Of a DNA stretch of 64,000 nt, positions 34,931-48,129 are shown piece after piece. Source of the stretch: Pseudocercospora fijiensis CIRAD86 (Eukaryota > Ascomycota > Dothideomycetes > Mycosphaerellales > Mycosphaerellaceae). The notes below the pieces were generated by a model. It saw nothing but the letters and a program-made list of their open reading frames with translations. It made no database searches and was not told where the DNA came from. Position numbers and translations under genes: made by a program. Position 1 is the stretch's first letter, and each line of letters starts with the position of its first letter. The stretch covers positions 1,399,527 to 1,463,526 of the forward strand of contig NW_006921541.1 of the NCBI RefSeq assembly GCF_000340215.1, read 5' to 3'.

Positions 34931-35352
34931 TAGTATTAGCTTTTCTCTAGAGATACTCGGCAACTAGGAGCAAATCGCCTAGGCCTAGCGTAGCTTATAT
35001 TAGCCTATAGCACTATCGTTATAGATGTAGCATTACCTTTTATAGTAGCAGGTATGTAAACGTAGCCTATATATTCTTCTTTCTTCTAGATACTAAGCTT
35101 AGTGGCCTAAGGTCCCTATCCTTAGAGGCTATAGGCCTAGGTTACTACGTCTATCTAAGAGCTAGGAAGGGAGAGGGATCCTCCCTTTCTTAGTATCCTA
35201 CGTAACTAATACTAATTAGGGTAGGAACAATCTTCTCTAGCGGAGTATCTTATTATCGTTGCCTCCTAAGGGCGGTTGCTAGAGACTAGGAAACTAGAGG
35301 GAAGTAGTCCTAGAAGGGCGGGAGGTTAGGTTCGGCTAGCTTCCGAATGCTA

Positions 35353-35361
35353 CCCCCGGGG
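35353..35361. repeat. CCCCCGGGG palindrome, site P3 of copy 1
   Basis: Arms CTTCCGAATGCTACCCC and GGGGTATTATTCGGAAG pair with two mismatches. It lies just 3' of pol and is equivalent to 43897. Confidence 0.9.
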
Positions 35362-35639
35362 TATTATTCGGAAGTTATGCCTCGTACAGTTCTTTCTAAG
35401 GAAAAACAAAAAGAGTAAAGCTATAGCAACATTAATCGAAGGCAAAAGATAAAAGAGCAAAACAATAGACAAGGTAAAAGTAAAGGAGAGCAATAACTAA
35501 GAGTATTAACATCCGTAGGAATAGGTAGTAAGGACTAAAGCTAAAGGGCAGCGCTATATTAACAGCGCGGAGAATAGTTAATAGAGGTAAGGAAAGCAAC
35601 GTAGTAGAGGTAGGAAAGGACATACGATTATTTAGTCTT

Positions 35640-38600
35640 AGGGTCGTCTAGCTATAATTCTAGGCGGTCTTTATCGCTAGACTAGTTAGGTTCCTCGGAG
35701 TTAGAGTTAGATAGCTAGAAGTCTAGTTTACTATTAGAATCGGAATTAATATTAGAAACGCTCTATATATAGTTAATTCGTATATAACCCTCCCTTTGTT
35801 CTTAAGTTATTCCTAATAGCTTACTAAGACGAATCTAGGGATAGGTATAGTTCTTAGGCAGAATAGGATCTAGAATAGCGGTAGGATCCTCCTCCTAATA
35901 GGTATCTAAGGACGGTAGAGGGTCTATAGAGGCACTAACTTCCTCCTCGGTCGGTAGAGGGCGGGCAGGTTCTCGTAACTTAACGATCTTCTTTAGATTA
36001 GCCCGAGGGTGAGTGTGCTTTAAGGTAGCACTATCTAGCTCCTAAAGAAGGTATATGGAACCCGAGTAAAGGACCTCCTTTACTCTATAAGGACCCTTCT
36101 ACTTAAAGGCTAACTTGTAGGAGTAACTATACTCTAGTTCGGACCGGTATAGAAGGACTATATCGCTAACCTTTAGAGGTTCCTAATTAATAGCATTATA
36201 GTTATTAAAATACTGCTTAGCCTCTTCCTAAAGCCGACGTTGTCGAGTAAGACCCTCTTAAGAAGTCGTAGTTATATCCTTAAGAGCCTTAGCCCGTAGG
36301 GTAAGAAGATCTACCCTAGTACGAACAGACCCCTAATCGTAAACGCCGTACGTGCGATAGGACAATTTAATAGGAAGAACGGCGTCCCTCCTAATTATAA
36401 GCTCCGCTAGTATAAGTCTAGTCGTATCGATAATAGTCGTTCGGTCCGCCTAGAGAAGGGCTAGGACGCGGGTAGAGATAGGAACTAATCTGTCGCTACT
36501 ATTAGTTATCTTAGATAGGGTATTAATTAACGACCGATAGCCGCGCTTAATAATAGCATTCGACTAGGGATAGTACGGGGAGATGCGAACGTTCTTCGCC
36601 CTATACGAAACAAGTAGCGCTTAAACCTCCTTAGCTATATTGTTTGTAGCGTTATCTAAGATAACCTCGTAAGGTGTTCCCTAGCGGCAAAACAGATCCT
36701 TAAACAGGAAGGTAGCTATATTACGGGCATTAATAGCACCGCAACCCTTATAGAAATAATAGGCCTCCGGCTATCGAGAAAGACTCTCTCGAATAATATA
36801 TAGGCTATTATTGCGGCTAAGATAGACCCTATCGCTATACTACCGCTCCCTAACTAACTAGGTAGTAGGGATACGTAGCTCTCCTAGACGTCGGTAGCTA
36901 TTCCTAAAGTTACACTTAGGACAGCTCTTATAGTAGCGGGAGACATTAGCCTATACGCCGTCCTACTAGTAGCGTCGACGAAGGATATCGAAGGTGCCCT
37001 CCGCCGCCCGGTAGCTGAGCTTATCGTAAACAGAACAAAGGATTTCTTGTCGGGCTACCGGATCGTTAATAATACGCTAGAGCGGTATATTAACTATAGC
37101 CTATCGCTAAAGGATACGATCCTTAATAAGGAACCTCCGAGAATAGCGAATAATACGACGGTATTAACTCTTTAATAGACTAGGAGCTCTCTTCGTATAG
37201 GTAAGGAAGTAGGCGATATTATAGGAGTCGTTAGAGTAGACCCTATTAAGGATTTTATCCCTATCTAGTTCGTCCGCCTTAGTATTATCCTAGTCCTCGC
37301 CGTTAGTAGTAGAGTCTTCGTTAGGCTAGTTACTAGATTAGTCGTCGGTAGTAGGTCTAGTAATTACTAGTATAGCGTTAATATAGAAGGCAGTAAAGAA
37401 GGTACGGTTAATAACCGCGTCGATATCCTCTTCTTTTATTATCTCGGCGATGTCCTCTTCTATAGTAGGCCTTCTAGAAAGGCTATCCGGTCTAGTATAC
37501 TTCTTACTAGGAATATAGAAGACGTCGAAATCAAACAAATAGATCTAGGCAACCTACCGAGCTATCGTAGAGTTAGGTAGGTCGGAGGCTATACGGTTAA
37601 GTTAATAGACTAGCGTCTAAGCGTCGACTTCTAGGCGAAAGAACACTCTAAAGAGCTAAGGTTGGAACTTCTCAAGAGCCTTATAGACACTAAGGCACTC
37701 TCGCTTGCTAGTATCGTATCGGGCCTCGATAGGTTTCTATAGACCGGACTCGTACCGGATAGGGTAACGTAAGGAGGGCTCCTTACGATTACACTATATT
37801 AGTATCTCGCCGTAGCCTTCCTCGCTCGAGTCGATAGTAACAATTAATAGACCTGCGCCTTCCGAGTAGTTAATAGAGGTAAGCGTAGGCGCGCTAATAA
37901 GTGCCTTAGTAACCTTGTCCTTAGCGGCTTAGTAAACGGGGGTCTATTTAAACTCTATATCCTTTTTAAGTAAGGCGTATAGAGGCTTATATACTAACGC
38001 AAAGTTTTCGACCTAGATACGGAAGTAGGAGACTACTCTAAGCTAGATCCGGATATCTTTCTAATAGGTAGGGTCTAGCTAGGATACAATCTTTAGGACC
38101 CGTATATTATTAGGATAGCGGCCGTTCTTATTAGTAACAAACCCGACAATGTTTATACGCTTATATAGGAGCTAAAGCTTTTCCCTATATACTGTTAAGT
38201 TAGCCCGCTCTAAGTCGCAGAGGACACTATCGAGGTTCTAGATATATTTAAGAAAGAACCTCCGAATACTAGGCTCTACTTCTTCGTTATTATACCTAGT
38301 TTTAGGCCCTTTAATACCGATGTCGTTAAGGAAAGGCATCGTAGTATAAGAAATGTAAGCCGCGAGGACTTAGTTTATAATACGCACGAACTAGGCTACT
38401 AAGTTAGTCGCCCCTTAAGGAAGGGTAGTTTATCGGTATAGTCTAAGAGGCGTTTCGAAACTAGTTAGGTCTCTACTATTAGGGTAGAGAGGTATCTAGT
38501 CGTAGCCCGAGAACATATTAACTAGCGAGGCTACTATATAGTTAGTAAAGGCTTCTAAGAACCTATTAGTCTCCGGAGGAAGATTAGTATCTCTAATCGT

Positions 38601-39300
38601 AACTACGTTAAACTTCTAGGCAGCGTTAATTAGCCGATACTTCTTTAGCTCCCTAGGAGCTGTCTTCTTCTAAACTAGGAAGTATAGATTGCGATACGAG
38701 GCATAGGAAGGCTCTAAGGTACTAGCCTTTATACGCTGCCGTATTATGTCCTTAACTATACCTCTTAGGCTTAGGTTTAGCTTGAACCCTAGGTAAGCCT
38801 AAGGCTTATACTCGATCGTTCGGATCCTCTATAGAGGGGCAACCTCCGGGTTGATCCTACCTAGATACGTAAAGTTATATACTAATACGGCTTCGCGGTT
38901 ATATAGAAGTTCGTATAGCAAATCTAGTTTAAGATCTAAAAGCTCGATACTAGGTTTAATATTCGCTAGTCTCTCCGGCGTTAGCCTCGATCCCCTAGGA
39001 ATAGCGGAGAACTTTTTAGTAATATACCTCTAGTCGTATAGACTATCCCTAGGTATTAATATCGCTTCGCGGTTAAGACACTTTTATCGCTAGTTAGGAT
39101 TTCCGCTAGGATTAGACCTATCGGTTATATATACGCTGCCCTTTACGGGCTTAATCTTATTAGCTACCCTCTTATATAGGGTATATATACTAACCGCTCG
39201 TAATACCTAAGCCCTCTCTCTTTAACGTTAGGCCCGGAGATTAGCGCAATAGAATAGCGCGTAAACTTTATTAGAAGTCTCCTTAAGTCGGTAGGTATGC
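35640..39300 (-). pseudogene. Element A copy 1 pol (RT, RNase H, integrase)
   Basis: Same gene as 44174-47870 but more heavily mutated. The RT core reads FLND at about 38320-38334 where copy 2 has FLDD, so a catalytic Asp is lost. The integrase GPY/F motif has Trp changed to a stop (.KGPYRV). The RNase H tail FDVFYIPSKK is clear at 37500-37540. Together with 39560-39942, which is the 3' part of the protease frame, this is all that remains of the 5' half of copy 1. Confidence 0.8.
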
Positions 39301-39353
39301 AGCTAGTAATCCTAATTTATAATTCCGGCGAAAACGTTAGATTCCTAATAATA

Positions 39354-39362
39354 CCCCCGGGG
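39354..39362. repeat. CCCCCGGGG palindrome, site P2 of copy 1
   Basis: Context AATAATACCCCCGGGGTATTATT. It lies between the protease frame and the RT frame and is equivalent to 47905. Confidence 0.9.
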
Positions 39363-39942
39363 TATTATTCGATCGGCGCTCTAATTAGTTAGTTCGGATT
39401 CGGGCTCGGGTAGATCCGCTTCTAGCGGCGATAATTGCGATAGCATTATTACCGAGATTCGTATACTAGGTTGTCGTTACCGGGTTATTATATTCGCTAT
39501 CGCTTCGAGCATTCGCCTCCTTAGTATAGAGCCTAGAAACTTGCCTTAACGTACGGAGCGGCGTATCTCTAGATATAACCTATTTAAGCTATACTAACTT
39601 ATAGCGTAGATTGCCGGTCTTACAACCGCGCTATAGCGTTTCCCGAAGAGCGCTTAGAAGTAGCAAGGATATCCTCGTAGGACTTGTAGCTAGTGTTTCC
39701 GATATAACTAGTAAATACAACTCGGTTACCCTTCTAGTTAGCGATAGTTCCTTCCTAGGAGCTATCGTCGTAGTTACGCTAGATACCCTAGGTTATACGA
39801 GACTATAGACGACCTAGAATAATTAGCGTATTCGGGTTAGCGGCAATCTAGAAGGTAAAGGAAAAGTATATACCGAAAGCGTCTACTATAATATTATAGT
39901 AGGTACCTACTAGCGTAACCTCCCTATTCACTCTCTATATAC

Positions 39943-40222
39943 TAAAGGACGGAAACCAAAACTACTACTACTACCTGCAGTAATAGTATAGGCCACCGAG
40001 GGTAACATGACCTATAGCAATATAGGCAGCTATGTTTAGTATAATAGGATGACAAGACGGTTGCTTAGGCTAAAGACTAGAGCCCTGCAATATAGGTATT
40101 GTAGAAGTGTAACATAAACAATGTGCTATACGAGGTTAGTGCTCTATCTACAATGTAGAAGGAGGCCTCTTATGTAGGCTTAAAACTTAGCCTAGGTGTG
40201 TAGGGCCGGTTACTAGCCAATA
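39943..40222 (-). repeat. Element A LTR 2 (3' LTR of copy 2)
   Basis: 280 bp, least RIP-altered of the three (keeps CCAATA at its end). A polypurine tract lies on the minus strand just inside (complement of 40223-40239), so it is the 3' LTR of copy 2. Its outer side abuts copy 1 protease sequence after TATAC; in copy 2 the same place reads TATGC and continues without interruption. Confidence 0.9.
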
Positions 40223-40341
40223 TCCCTCCCTTTCTTCGTGTCTAACTAGATACGCTTTATATTGTGCGCTCAAAACAAACAGTTATATAGTAACCTTAGG
40301 CATCTTAGCTAAGGCTATCTTTTAGAGACTCCGCAATAATA

Positions 40342-40350
40342 CCCCCGGGA
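40342..40350. repeat. CCCCCGGGA palindrome, site P5 of copy 2
   Basis: Context ATAATACCCCCGGGATAGCATTG, between the ORF3 stop and the 3' LTR. Confidence 0.85.
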
Positions 40351-40420
40351 TAGCATTGTTCCTAGACTCTATTAATATATAAAAACAACTTCCTAAGTAT
40401 CCAATCCACTACGCTAACTT

Positions 40421-43172
40421 ACTACTGCTTCAATGCACCGTAATCTTTACTAGCAATAACCTTATTAGCTAGTCGACTGTCCTAAGCTCCTCCGTAGGTA
40501 TTGAAGCTGTTAGTACTAAAGTACTCTACCTCGAAGTAAGCTTAATTAACGAGGAGATTAGCAGCCTTATCCTATACAGCCTTTTCCTACTCGCGTAGAT
40601 AGTCCTTAAGCTCCTCCTTACTAAACTAGAGGATTTGTTTAACTTCGTTCTAAATAACGTAACTTGACTAAGGAATTCTGCCGACTAGGGCATCGGAAAT
40701 ACAACTAAGGCCTTCGACTGAGATAGCGGTAGGGAAGGCGAACGGTACGAAGGTGTTGGAACCTAGAAGGGCGGTTAGATTGCGGTGCGCCTTAGCAACC
40801 TTAGCGACGGTTAAGTTGTCGTAGCCCTTAATCTTAGTGCCGTCGATAATACGAGAGTAGCCTAGGTCGATTAATATACGGTCGCTCTCGGGCTTTAGAT
40901 CGCTATATAGAAGGTATAGCATCTAAACAGAGACTTCGCATTCCTTAAGAGGGTTAAGGATCTACTAAGCTGCCTCGCCTTCGTTAGGCTAACTATCGAA
41001 CATATAGCCGAGGTCGTCGTTAGTAAGGTGCTTATTAGTAAGCTTGCCAATCTTGTTTAGTAGAACTAGGCTACGGGCATTAAGCTTCTCAACCTAGTTC
41101 TTAAAGACCTCTAGTTCGTACATGCCCTCGATAATAGTTAAATAGGCGGTCTTATCTTTAGACATAAGAGAAACCTTAATGCGCAGATAGCTAGCACCCT
41201 TACTAGCTACGAGCTTAACTATATCTTATCCGAGACGAGAAGTCTCCTTAATAGGGCAGTTCTTATAACCGCTATTACCTACCTTAAAGTACTTAGTAGG
41301 CTTAGGGACGGAGATAAGCTCGTATACGTAATCAGGTCGAAGGGCAACGGCTAAGAGCTACAAGGCGGGATACTAACGGACGATTTGGTTGCTTACTCTA
41401 TAGGTCTAAAGGGCATTGCGGCCTTCCTACTTAGACTTAGGCAGTTTACGTATATGCTAAAAGAATATGCGAAACTCCTCCTATATTAGGTCGACGATAA
41501 GAGGAAGGTACGCTCTACGAGGCGACTATATCTAACCGAAGACTCGAGGGAAGATAGCATTGCTAGTCTAACGAAAGCGGTCGAAGGAGGTGCCTTATCC
41601 GAGAATGCTAGTAATTAACTTATAGCGACGCTTAGTTAGCGTAAGATCGCGAGTAATAGTACTAGTAGGGTTGAATGCGTAGAGTCCTAGGGAGGTCGGG
41701 GCGGCAGTAGGGCGTCTAGGAAACTAGTTAGTATAACTAGTCTTAAGGGTAGTAAAGGCATCCTAATTAGTAACCTCGCGACCAATCTTTAATAGGCGAC
41801 CGACGAGGACACTCGCCTTAGCACTAGTATAGAGACTACAGACCTTAGCAGCCTTCTTAACATAGTTAGTATACATAGTGAACCGCTCTTCCCCTAGCTT
41901 ACTAAGGTCGTCGAGCTGTTAATAGATAGATAGGGCGGTAGGAGCTTTGCCTATATCGGCTTTAGGAACTATATCGATATTAGTAATAAGGTACGCAATA
42001 GAGTCGCCCTTACAAGAACCATAGATATTCTTAGTTAATAGGATCGGCGAGAGGCCTCTATCTCTACGCTCGCTAAAGGAGCCTTCGGAGGAGACATCTT
42101 CTAGTAGTATATCTAGTATGTTAATATCCGAGTTACTATAGTTAGTACTATAGTTAGTACTATAGTCGGTACTAGAAGGAGTGCTATATTTCTTAGTAGC
42201 CTTACGGAGGGCCTAGCGAGTATACAATGCCTTTTTACGCGCTGCTTCGGCCTTAGCGCGCTCGTCTTAAACTTCTTAAGGGACCTTGCGGTTGCGGGTC
42301 GAGCGACGATCTTTAGCCTACATTTCTATAGCGAGCGTAAGACTAGTAGCCGTATCGGCCTCGGTTTCTAGGCGAAGAGCCTTACGTTTAAGGACATTAA
42401 CGATAGGAGCCTCTTAACCTTTAATAATAAAGCCTGCACTATTAATGCGACAGCCCTTCTCTTTTAGTAGATCCTTAGTTATCTGTACGTTAAGATCGAC
42501 CTAGACAATCGCATCGTAGTGCTTCTTCTAGTAGGCTATCGTAAAGTCGTTAAGCGTAAAGGACAAGTTAAGTAGCTACTTGCCTACCTTCTTGCTAGCG
42601 GTAGATACGCGATAGATTATAGTACGGGAAAGGTATTCGGCGCCTTAACGACGGACCTTGTACTTATTAACAAACGAAGAGACCTGCTTAGTACGCTCTT
42701 ATCTACCGTAGGCGAAGTTAATAAGGCTCTTCGGAAGACTGCTTAGTCCTCCCTAATGTTCGAAGGCCTAGTCGAGGGTCTTGAAGCGTAAACGAATCTA
42801 GGTGCCGGCCGTCTTAAGGCTATAGACGATAGGAAAGGCTTGTTCGATATCTATATCGTTAAGAACCTCGCGCTTAAAGATACGCTTACCGATAGACTAA
42901 CGTAGGTTGTTTATACCGTACGCAACTAAGACAGTAGCCTTCTTAATGTTCCTATTAATAACGCGTAGTAGGGTGCGAGCGTTCTAGATCTTCTCTTAAG
43001 GGTCTTTAAGGGCGGTAACGATCTAGAAGCAGTGCTTAAGGCTAGTTGTAGCAGCTAAGGCGCTGTCGGATAGGGCTTCGATCGGAACTAGGGCGGCTAG
43101 GCTTAGGTTAATAGGGGCAGGTAGGTCGTTGCTACTACTAGCGCCTAGCGGATTCGGGGCGCCGGAAGACAT
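40421..43172 (-). pseudogene. Element A copy 2 ORF3: extra ORF of about 915 codons, unknown function
   Basis: Starts with ATG at 43172 (MSSGAPNPLGASSSNDLPAP) and runs on the minus strand to about 40421 with scattered TAG/TAA codons. Features: helical N-terminal third with repeated Lys/Arg; a basic Ala/Lys-rich stretch near 42250 (ERAKAEAARKKAL); a Ser/Thr/Asn/Tyr-rich linker (STDYSTNYSTNYS); then a globular-looking second half with RVSNQIVRQYPAL, KPTKYFKVGNSGYKNCPI and LIDLGYSRIIDGTKIKGYDNL. No membrane anchor or envelope-like signal peptide is visible, and I recognise no domain. It is present in both element A copies, so it is a genuine part of the element. It lies downstream of integrase, a position normally empty in fungal Ty3 elements. 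Confidence 0.65.
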
Positions 43173-43590
43173 AGTCGACCGAAGTAGGTTGTAAACGAGT
43201 TTATAAGTGTATTCGTTGCTTAACAATAATAATTGAAGGGTTTAGATAGAAGGGGGGGTAGTTAGGCGGTAGCGAGTTAGTTAGTAATCGAGTAGAAGAA
43301 GGAGCTTAGGAAGCTCGCTTTAAATATAGTACGAAGGTAACGTAGTCCGTGTGTTCCGCGCTAGTAAAGTAAACGGATAACGGCTATATATAAAAGTAAA
43401 GCTATATACGAGACCTCTTTGTTGTTAGGGTAGGCTAAAGTTTAACAATCGATCTAGCTAATTGCTAGTAGCGACTACGCGCCTTTATTAACCTTTAGCT
43501 ATCGTAGATTCTCGCGTACTCGAAATGTAACTAGTTAGTTCGAGTCCTTAGCAGAAATCTATAGTAGTAAAGCTAGCGGGACTAATAACA

Positions 43591-43599
43591 CCCCCGGGG
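43591..43599. repeat. CCCCCGGGG palindrome, site P4 of copy 2
   Basis: Context AATAACACCCCCGGGGTAGCATTAG, about 420 bp upstream of the ORF3 ATG. Confidence 0.9.
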
Positions 43600-43896
43600 T
43601 AGCATTAGCTTTTCTCTAGAGATGCTCGGTAACGAGGAGCAAGTCGCCTAGGCCTAGCGTAGCTAATTCGTTAGTGCGTTAGCCTATAGTACTACCGTTG
43701 TAGATGTAGCATTACCTTTTATATTAGCAAGTACGTAAAGGTGGTCTATGCGTTTACCTTCTTCCTTCTTCCTTCTTCTAAACGCTAAGCTTAATAGCCT
43801 AAGGTCCCTATTCTTAGAGGCTATCGGCCTAGGTTGCTATATCTATCTAAGAGCTAGGAAGGGAGAGGGTTAGGTTCGGCCGTTTTCCTAATACTA

Positions 43897-43905
43897 CCCC
43901 CGGGG
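43897..43905. repeat. CCCCCGGGG palindrome, site P3 of copy 2
   Basis: The longest example: arms GTTTTCCTAATACTACCCC and GGGGTATTATTAGGAAAAC pair over 19 bp with one mismatch around a single C. It lies 270 bp past the pol stop. Confidence 0.95.
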
Positions 43906-44173
43906 TATTATTAGGAAAACACGCCTCGTATAGTTCTATCTAAGGAAACAAGAGCAAAGGAATAAGGTTATAGCAATATCTCGAAGGTTAAAGAGCAAAA
44001 CAATAGACAAAGTAAAAGCAAAAGAGGGCAACAACTATAAGCATTAACACCGTAGGAATAAGTAGTAAGGACTGAAGCTATAGGGCGGCACTGTATTAAC
44101 AGCGCGGAGAACGATTAACAAGAGTAAGGAAGCAACGTAGTAGAGGTAGATAGAGGTAAGGAAGAGCAAGCAA

Positions 44174-47100
44174 TCATTTAGTCTCGGGATCTAGCTATGA
44201 TTTTAGGCGGTCTTCGTCGCTAGACTAGTCGAGCTCCTCCTCGGAGTTAGAGTTAGATAGCTAGAAGTCTAGTTCACTATCGGAATTAATATCGGAAATG
44301 CTCTACGCGCAATTGATACGTATATAACCCTCCCTTTGTTTATAAGTTATTCCTAATAGCTTACTAAGATGTATCTAGGGATGCGTATAGTTATCGGGTA
44401 GAATAGGATCTATAATCGCGGTAGGATCCTCCTCTCGATAGGTATCTAAGGTCGGTAGAGGGTCTATAGAGGCATTAACTTCCTCCTCGGTCGGGGGAGG
44501 ACGGGTAGGCTCTCTTAACTCGACGACCTTCTTTAGGTTAGCCCGGGGGTGCGAGTGCTTCAAGGTAGCACTATTAAGTTCCTAAAGCCGGTACGTAGAA
44601 CTATCGTAAAGGACCTCCTACACTCTGTAAGGCCCTTTCCATTTAAAGGCTAGCTTATAGGAGTAACTATACTCTAACTCGGACCGGTATAGGAGAACTA
44701 TATCGGCAACCTTTAGAGGCTCCCAATCAATAGCATTATAGTTATTAAAATACTGCTTGGCCTCTTTACGGAGGCGCCGTTATCGAGTAAGACCCTCTTA
44801 AGAAGTAGTAGTTATATCCTTAAGAGCCTTAGCGCGTAGGGCAAGGAGATCTGCTCTAGTACGAACAGACCCCTAGTCGTAAACGCTATACGTACGATAG
44901 GACAACTTAATAGGAAGAACGGCGTCCCTCCTAATTATAAGCTCTGCTAGCGTAAGTCTAGTCGTGTCGATAATAGTAGTTCGATCCGCCTAGAGAAGGG
45001 CCGGAACGCGGGTAGAGATAGGAACGGACCTATCCCCTCTATTAGTTATCTTAGATAGGGCATCGATTAAAGACCGATAGCTACGCTTAATAATAGCATT
45101 CGACTAGGGATAGTACGGGGAGATGCGAACGTTCTTCGCCCTATACGAAACAAGCAGTGCTTGAACTTCTTTAGCTATATTGTTCGTAGCGTTATCTAAG
45201 ATAATCTCGTAGGGCGTTCCCTAGCGGCAAAAGAGATCTTTAAATAGGAAGGTGGCTATATTACGAGCATTAATAGCGCCGCAGCCCTTATAGAAATAAT
45301 AGGCTTTAGGCTATCGAGAAAGACCTTCCCGAATAACATAGAGGCTATTGTTCCGGCTTAGATAAACCCTATTACCGTACTATCGCTTACTAACTAATTA
45401 GGCAGCGGGGATACGCAGCTCGCCTAGCCGATAGTAGCTATTCCTGAAATTGCACTTAGGACAGCTCTTATAGTAGCGAGAGACATCGGCCTATACGCTA
45501 TCCTACTAGTAGCGCCGACGAAGGATATCGAAGGTGCCCTCCGCCGCCCGGTAGCCGAGCTTATCGTAAACGGAACGAAGGATCTCTTATCGGGCTACTA
45601 GGTCGTTAATAATACGCTAGAGAGGTATATTAACTATCGCTTATCGCTAAAGGATTCGATCTTTAACTAGGAATCGTCGAGAATGGCGAATAACCCGACG
45701 GTATTAACTCTTTAATAGGCTAGGCGCTTTCTTCGCATAGGTTAGGAAGTAGGCGATGTAATAGGAGTCGTCGGAGTAGACCCTATTAAGGATATTATCC
45801 CTCTCTAATTCATCCGCCTTAGCTTTAGTCTAGTCGTTACCGTTAGCAGTAGGGCTCTCGTCGGGCTAGTTACTAGGTTAGTCGCTAGGTTAGTCGTTAG
45901 TAGCAGGCCTAGTAATTACCGGTATAGCATTAATACAGAAGGCAGCGAAGAAGGTGCGGTCAATTACCGCATCGATATCCTCTTCTTCTATTATCTCGGC
46001 GATGTCCTCTTCTATAGCGGGCCTTCTAGAAAGGCTATCCGGTCTAGTGTGCTTCTTACTAGGAACGTAGAAGACATCGAAATCAAACAAATAGATCTAG
46101 GCAACCTACCGAGCTATCGCAGAGTTTAGTAGGTCGGAGGCTATACGGTTAAGTTAATAGACTAGCGTCTAAGCATCGATTTCCAAGCGAAAGAATACAC
46201 TAAAGAGCTATAGTCGGAACTTCTTTAGAGCCTTGTAGACTCTAAGGCATTCTCGCTTACTAGCATCGTATCGGGCCTCGATCGGTTTCTATAGTCCGGA
46301 GTCGTACCTAATAGGATAACGTAAGGATAGCTCCTTACGGTTATACTGTATTAGTATCTCGCTATAGCCTTCCCCGCTCGAGTCGATAGCAACAATTATC
46401 AAACCCGCACCCTCTAAGTAGTAATAGATGTTAGGGCAGGTACACTAACGAGCGCCTTAGTTACCGTATCCTTAGCCGCTTAGTAAACGGAGGTCTATTC
46501 GAACTTAGCATCCTTCTTAAGTAAGGCGTATAAGGGCTTATATACTAATGTAAAGTTCTCGACCTAGATACGGAAGTAGGAGACTACTCTAAGCTAGGTT
46601 CGGACATCCTTCTAACAGGTAGGATCCGGCTAGGACACTATCTTTAGGACCCGTACATTATTAGGATAGCGGCCGTTCTTATTAGTTACAAACCCGACAA
46701 TGTTTATTCGTTTGTATAGGAGCTGAAGCTTTTCCCTATATACCGTTAGGTTAGCTCGCTCTAGGTCGTAGAGGACACTATCGAGGTTCTAAATATGTTC
46801 GAGAAAGAACCTACGGATGCTAGGCTCTACTTCTTTATTGTCGTACCTGGTTTTAAGGCCCTTAATACCGATATCGTCGAGGAAAGGCATCGCTATATAG
46901 GAGATATAGGCCGCGAGGACTTAGTTTATAATGCGAACGAACTGGGCTACTAAGTTAGTTGCCCCTTAGGGGAGGGTAGTTTGTCTATATAGCCTAAGAG
47001 GTATCTCGAAACTGGTAAGGTCGCGGCTATTAGGATGGAGAGGGATCTAGTCGTAGCCTAAGAAAACATTAACTAGTAAGGCTACAACATAGTTAGCAAA

Positions 47101-47870
47101 AGCTTCCGAGAACCTATTAGTCTCTAGGGGAAGGTTAGTATCTCTAATCGTAACTGCGTTGAACTTTTGTATAGCGTTAATTAGACGGTACTTCTTTGGT
47201 TCCCTAGGAGCTGTCTTCTTTTAAACTAGGAAGTATAGATTGCGATACGAGGCATAGGAAGGTTCCAAGGTGCTAGCCTTTATACGCTGTCGTATTATGT
47301 CCTTAACTATACCTCGTAGGCTTAGGTTTAGCTTGAAACCTAGGTAGGCCTAAGGCTTATGCTCGATCGTTCGGATCTTCTACGGAGGGGCAACCTCCGG
47401 ATTTATTCTACCTAGGTGAGTGAAATTATATGCTAATACAGCCTCGCGATTGTATAGAAGCTCGTATAGCAAATCTAGTTTACGATCCGAAAGCTCGATA
47501 CTAGGTTTGATTTTCGTAAGCCTCTCCTCTATTAGCCTTAACCCCCTAAGGATAGTAGAAAACTTTTTAGTAATGTACTTCTAATCGTATAGACTATTCC
47601 TAGGTAGTAGTGTCGCCTCCTAATTAAGGCACTTTTATCGCTAGTTAGGATTCCCGCTAGGATTGGACCTATCGGTAATGTGTACGCTGCCCTTTATAGG
47701 CTTGATCTTATTAGCTACCCTCTTATATAGGGTATATATACTAATCGATTGTCGAACCCGAGCTCGCTCTCTTTATCGCTAGGCTTAGAGATTAGCGCAA
47801 CAAAACAGCGCGTAAACTTCTTTAGAAGTTTCCTTAAGTCGATAGGTATGTAGCTAGTAGTCCTAATTTA
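44174..47870 (-). pseudogene. Element A copy 2 pol: RT, RNase H, integrase with GPY/F module
   Basis: Minus-strand frame with RIP stops. RT includes KYRLINAIQKFNAVTIRD, QIPLHPNSRDLTSFETP and an intact FLDDI at 46870-46884. The RNase H end reads FDFDVFYVPSKKHTRPDSL (46040-46090). Integrase follows, with a GPY/F module WKGPYRV at 44621-44641 and tail KHSHPRANLKKVVELRE. It differs from element B in lacking a chromodomain; the frame ends near 44174 (LDPETK). Copy 2 retains catalytic residues lost in copy 1, in keeping with a younger age. It still cannot be functional because of multiple stops. Confidence 0.85.
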
Positions 47871-47904
47871 TAACGCCGGCGAAAACGTTAGATTTATAAT
47901 AACA

Positions 47905-47913
47905 CCCCCGGGG
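47905..47913. repeat. CCCCCGGGG palindrome, site P2 of copy 2
   Basis: Context ATAACACCCCCGGGGTAGTATTAG, between the gag-protease frame (ending about 48130) and the RT frame. Confidence 0.9.
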
Positions 47914-48129
47914 TAGTATTAGACTCGCGCTCTAATTAGTTAGTTCGGGTAGACCCGCGTCCGGTAGTAATACTTGCGATAGCATCATTACCTTTACTCG
48001 TGCATTAGGTAGTCGTTATGTTATACTCGCTATCGCTTCGAGCATTCGTCTTCTTAGTGTAGAACCTAGAAACTTGCCTTAACGTACGGAGCGGCGTACT
48101 TCTAGAAATGACCTATTTAAGCTATACTA

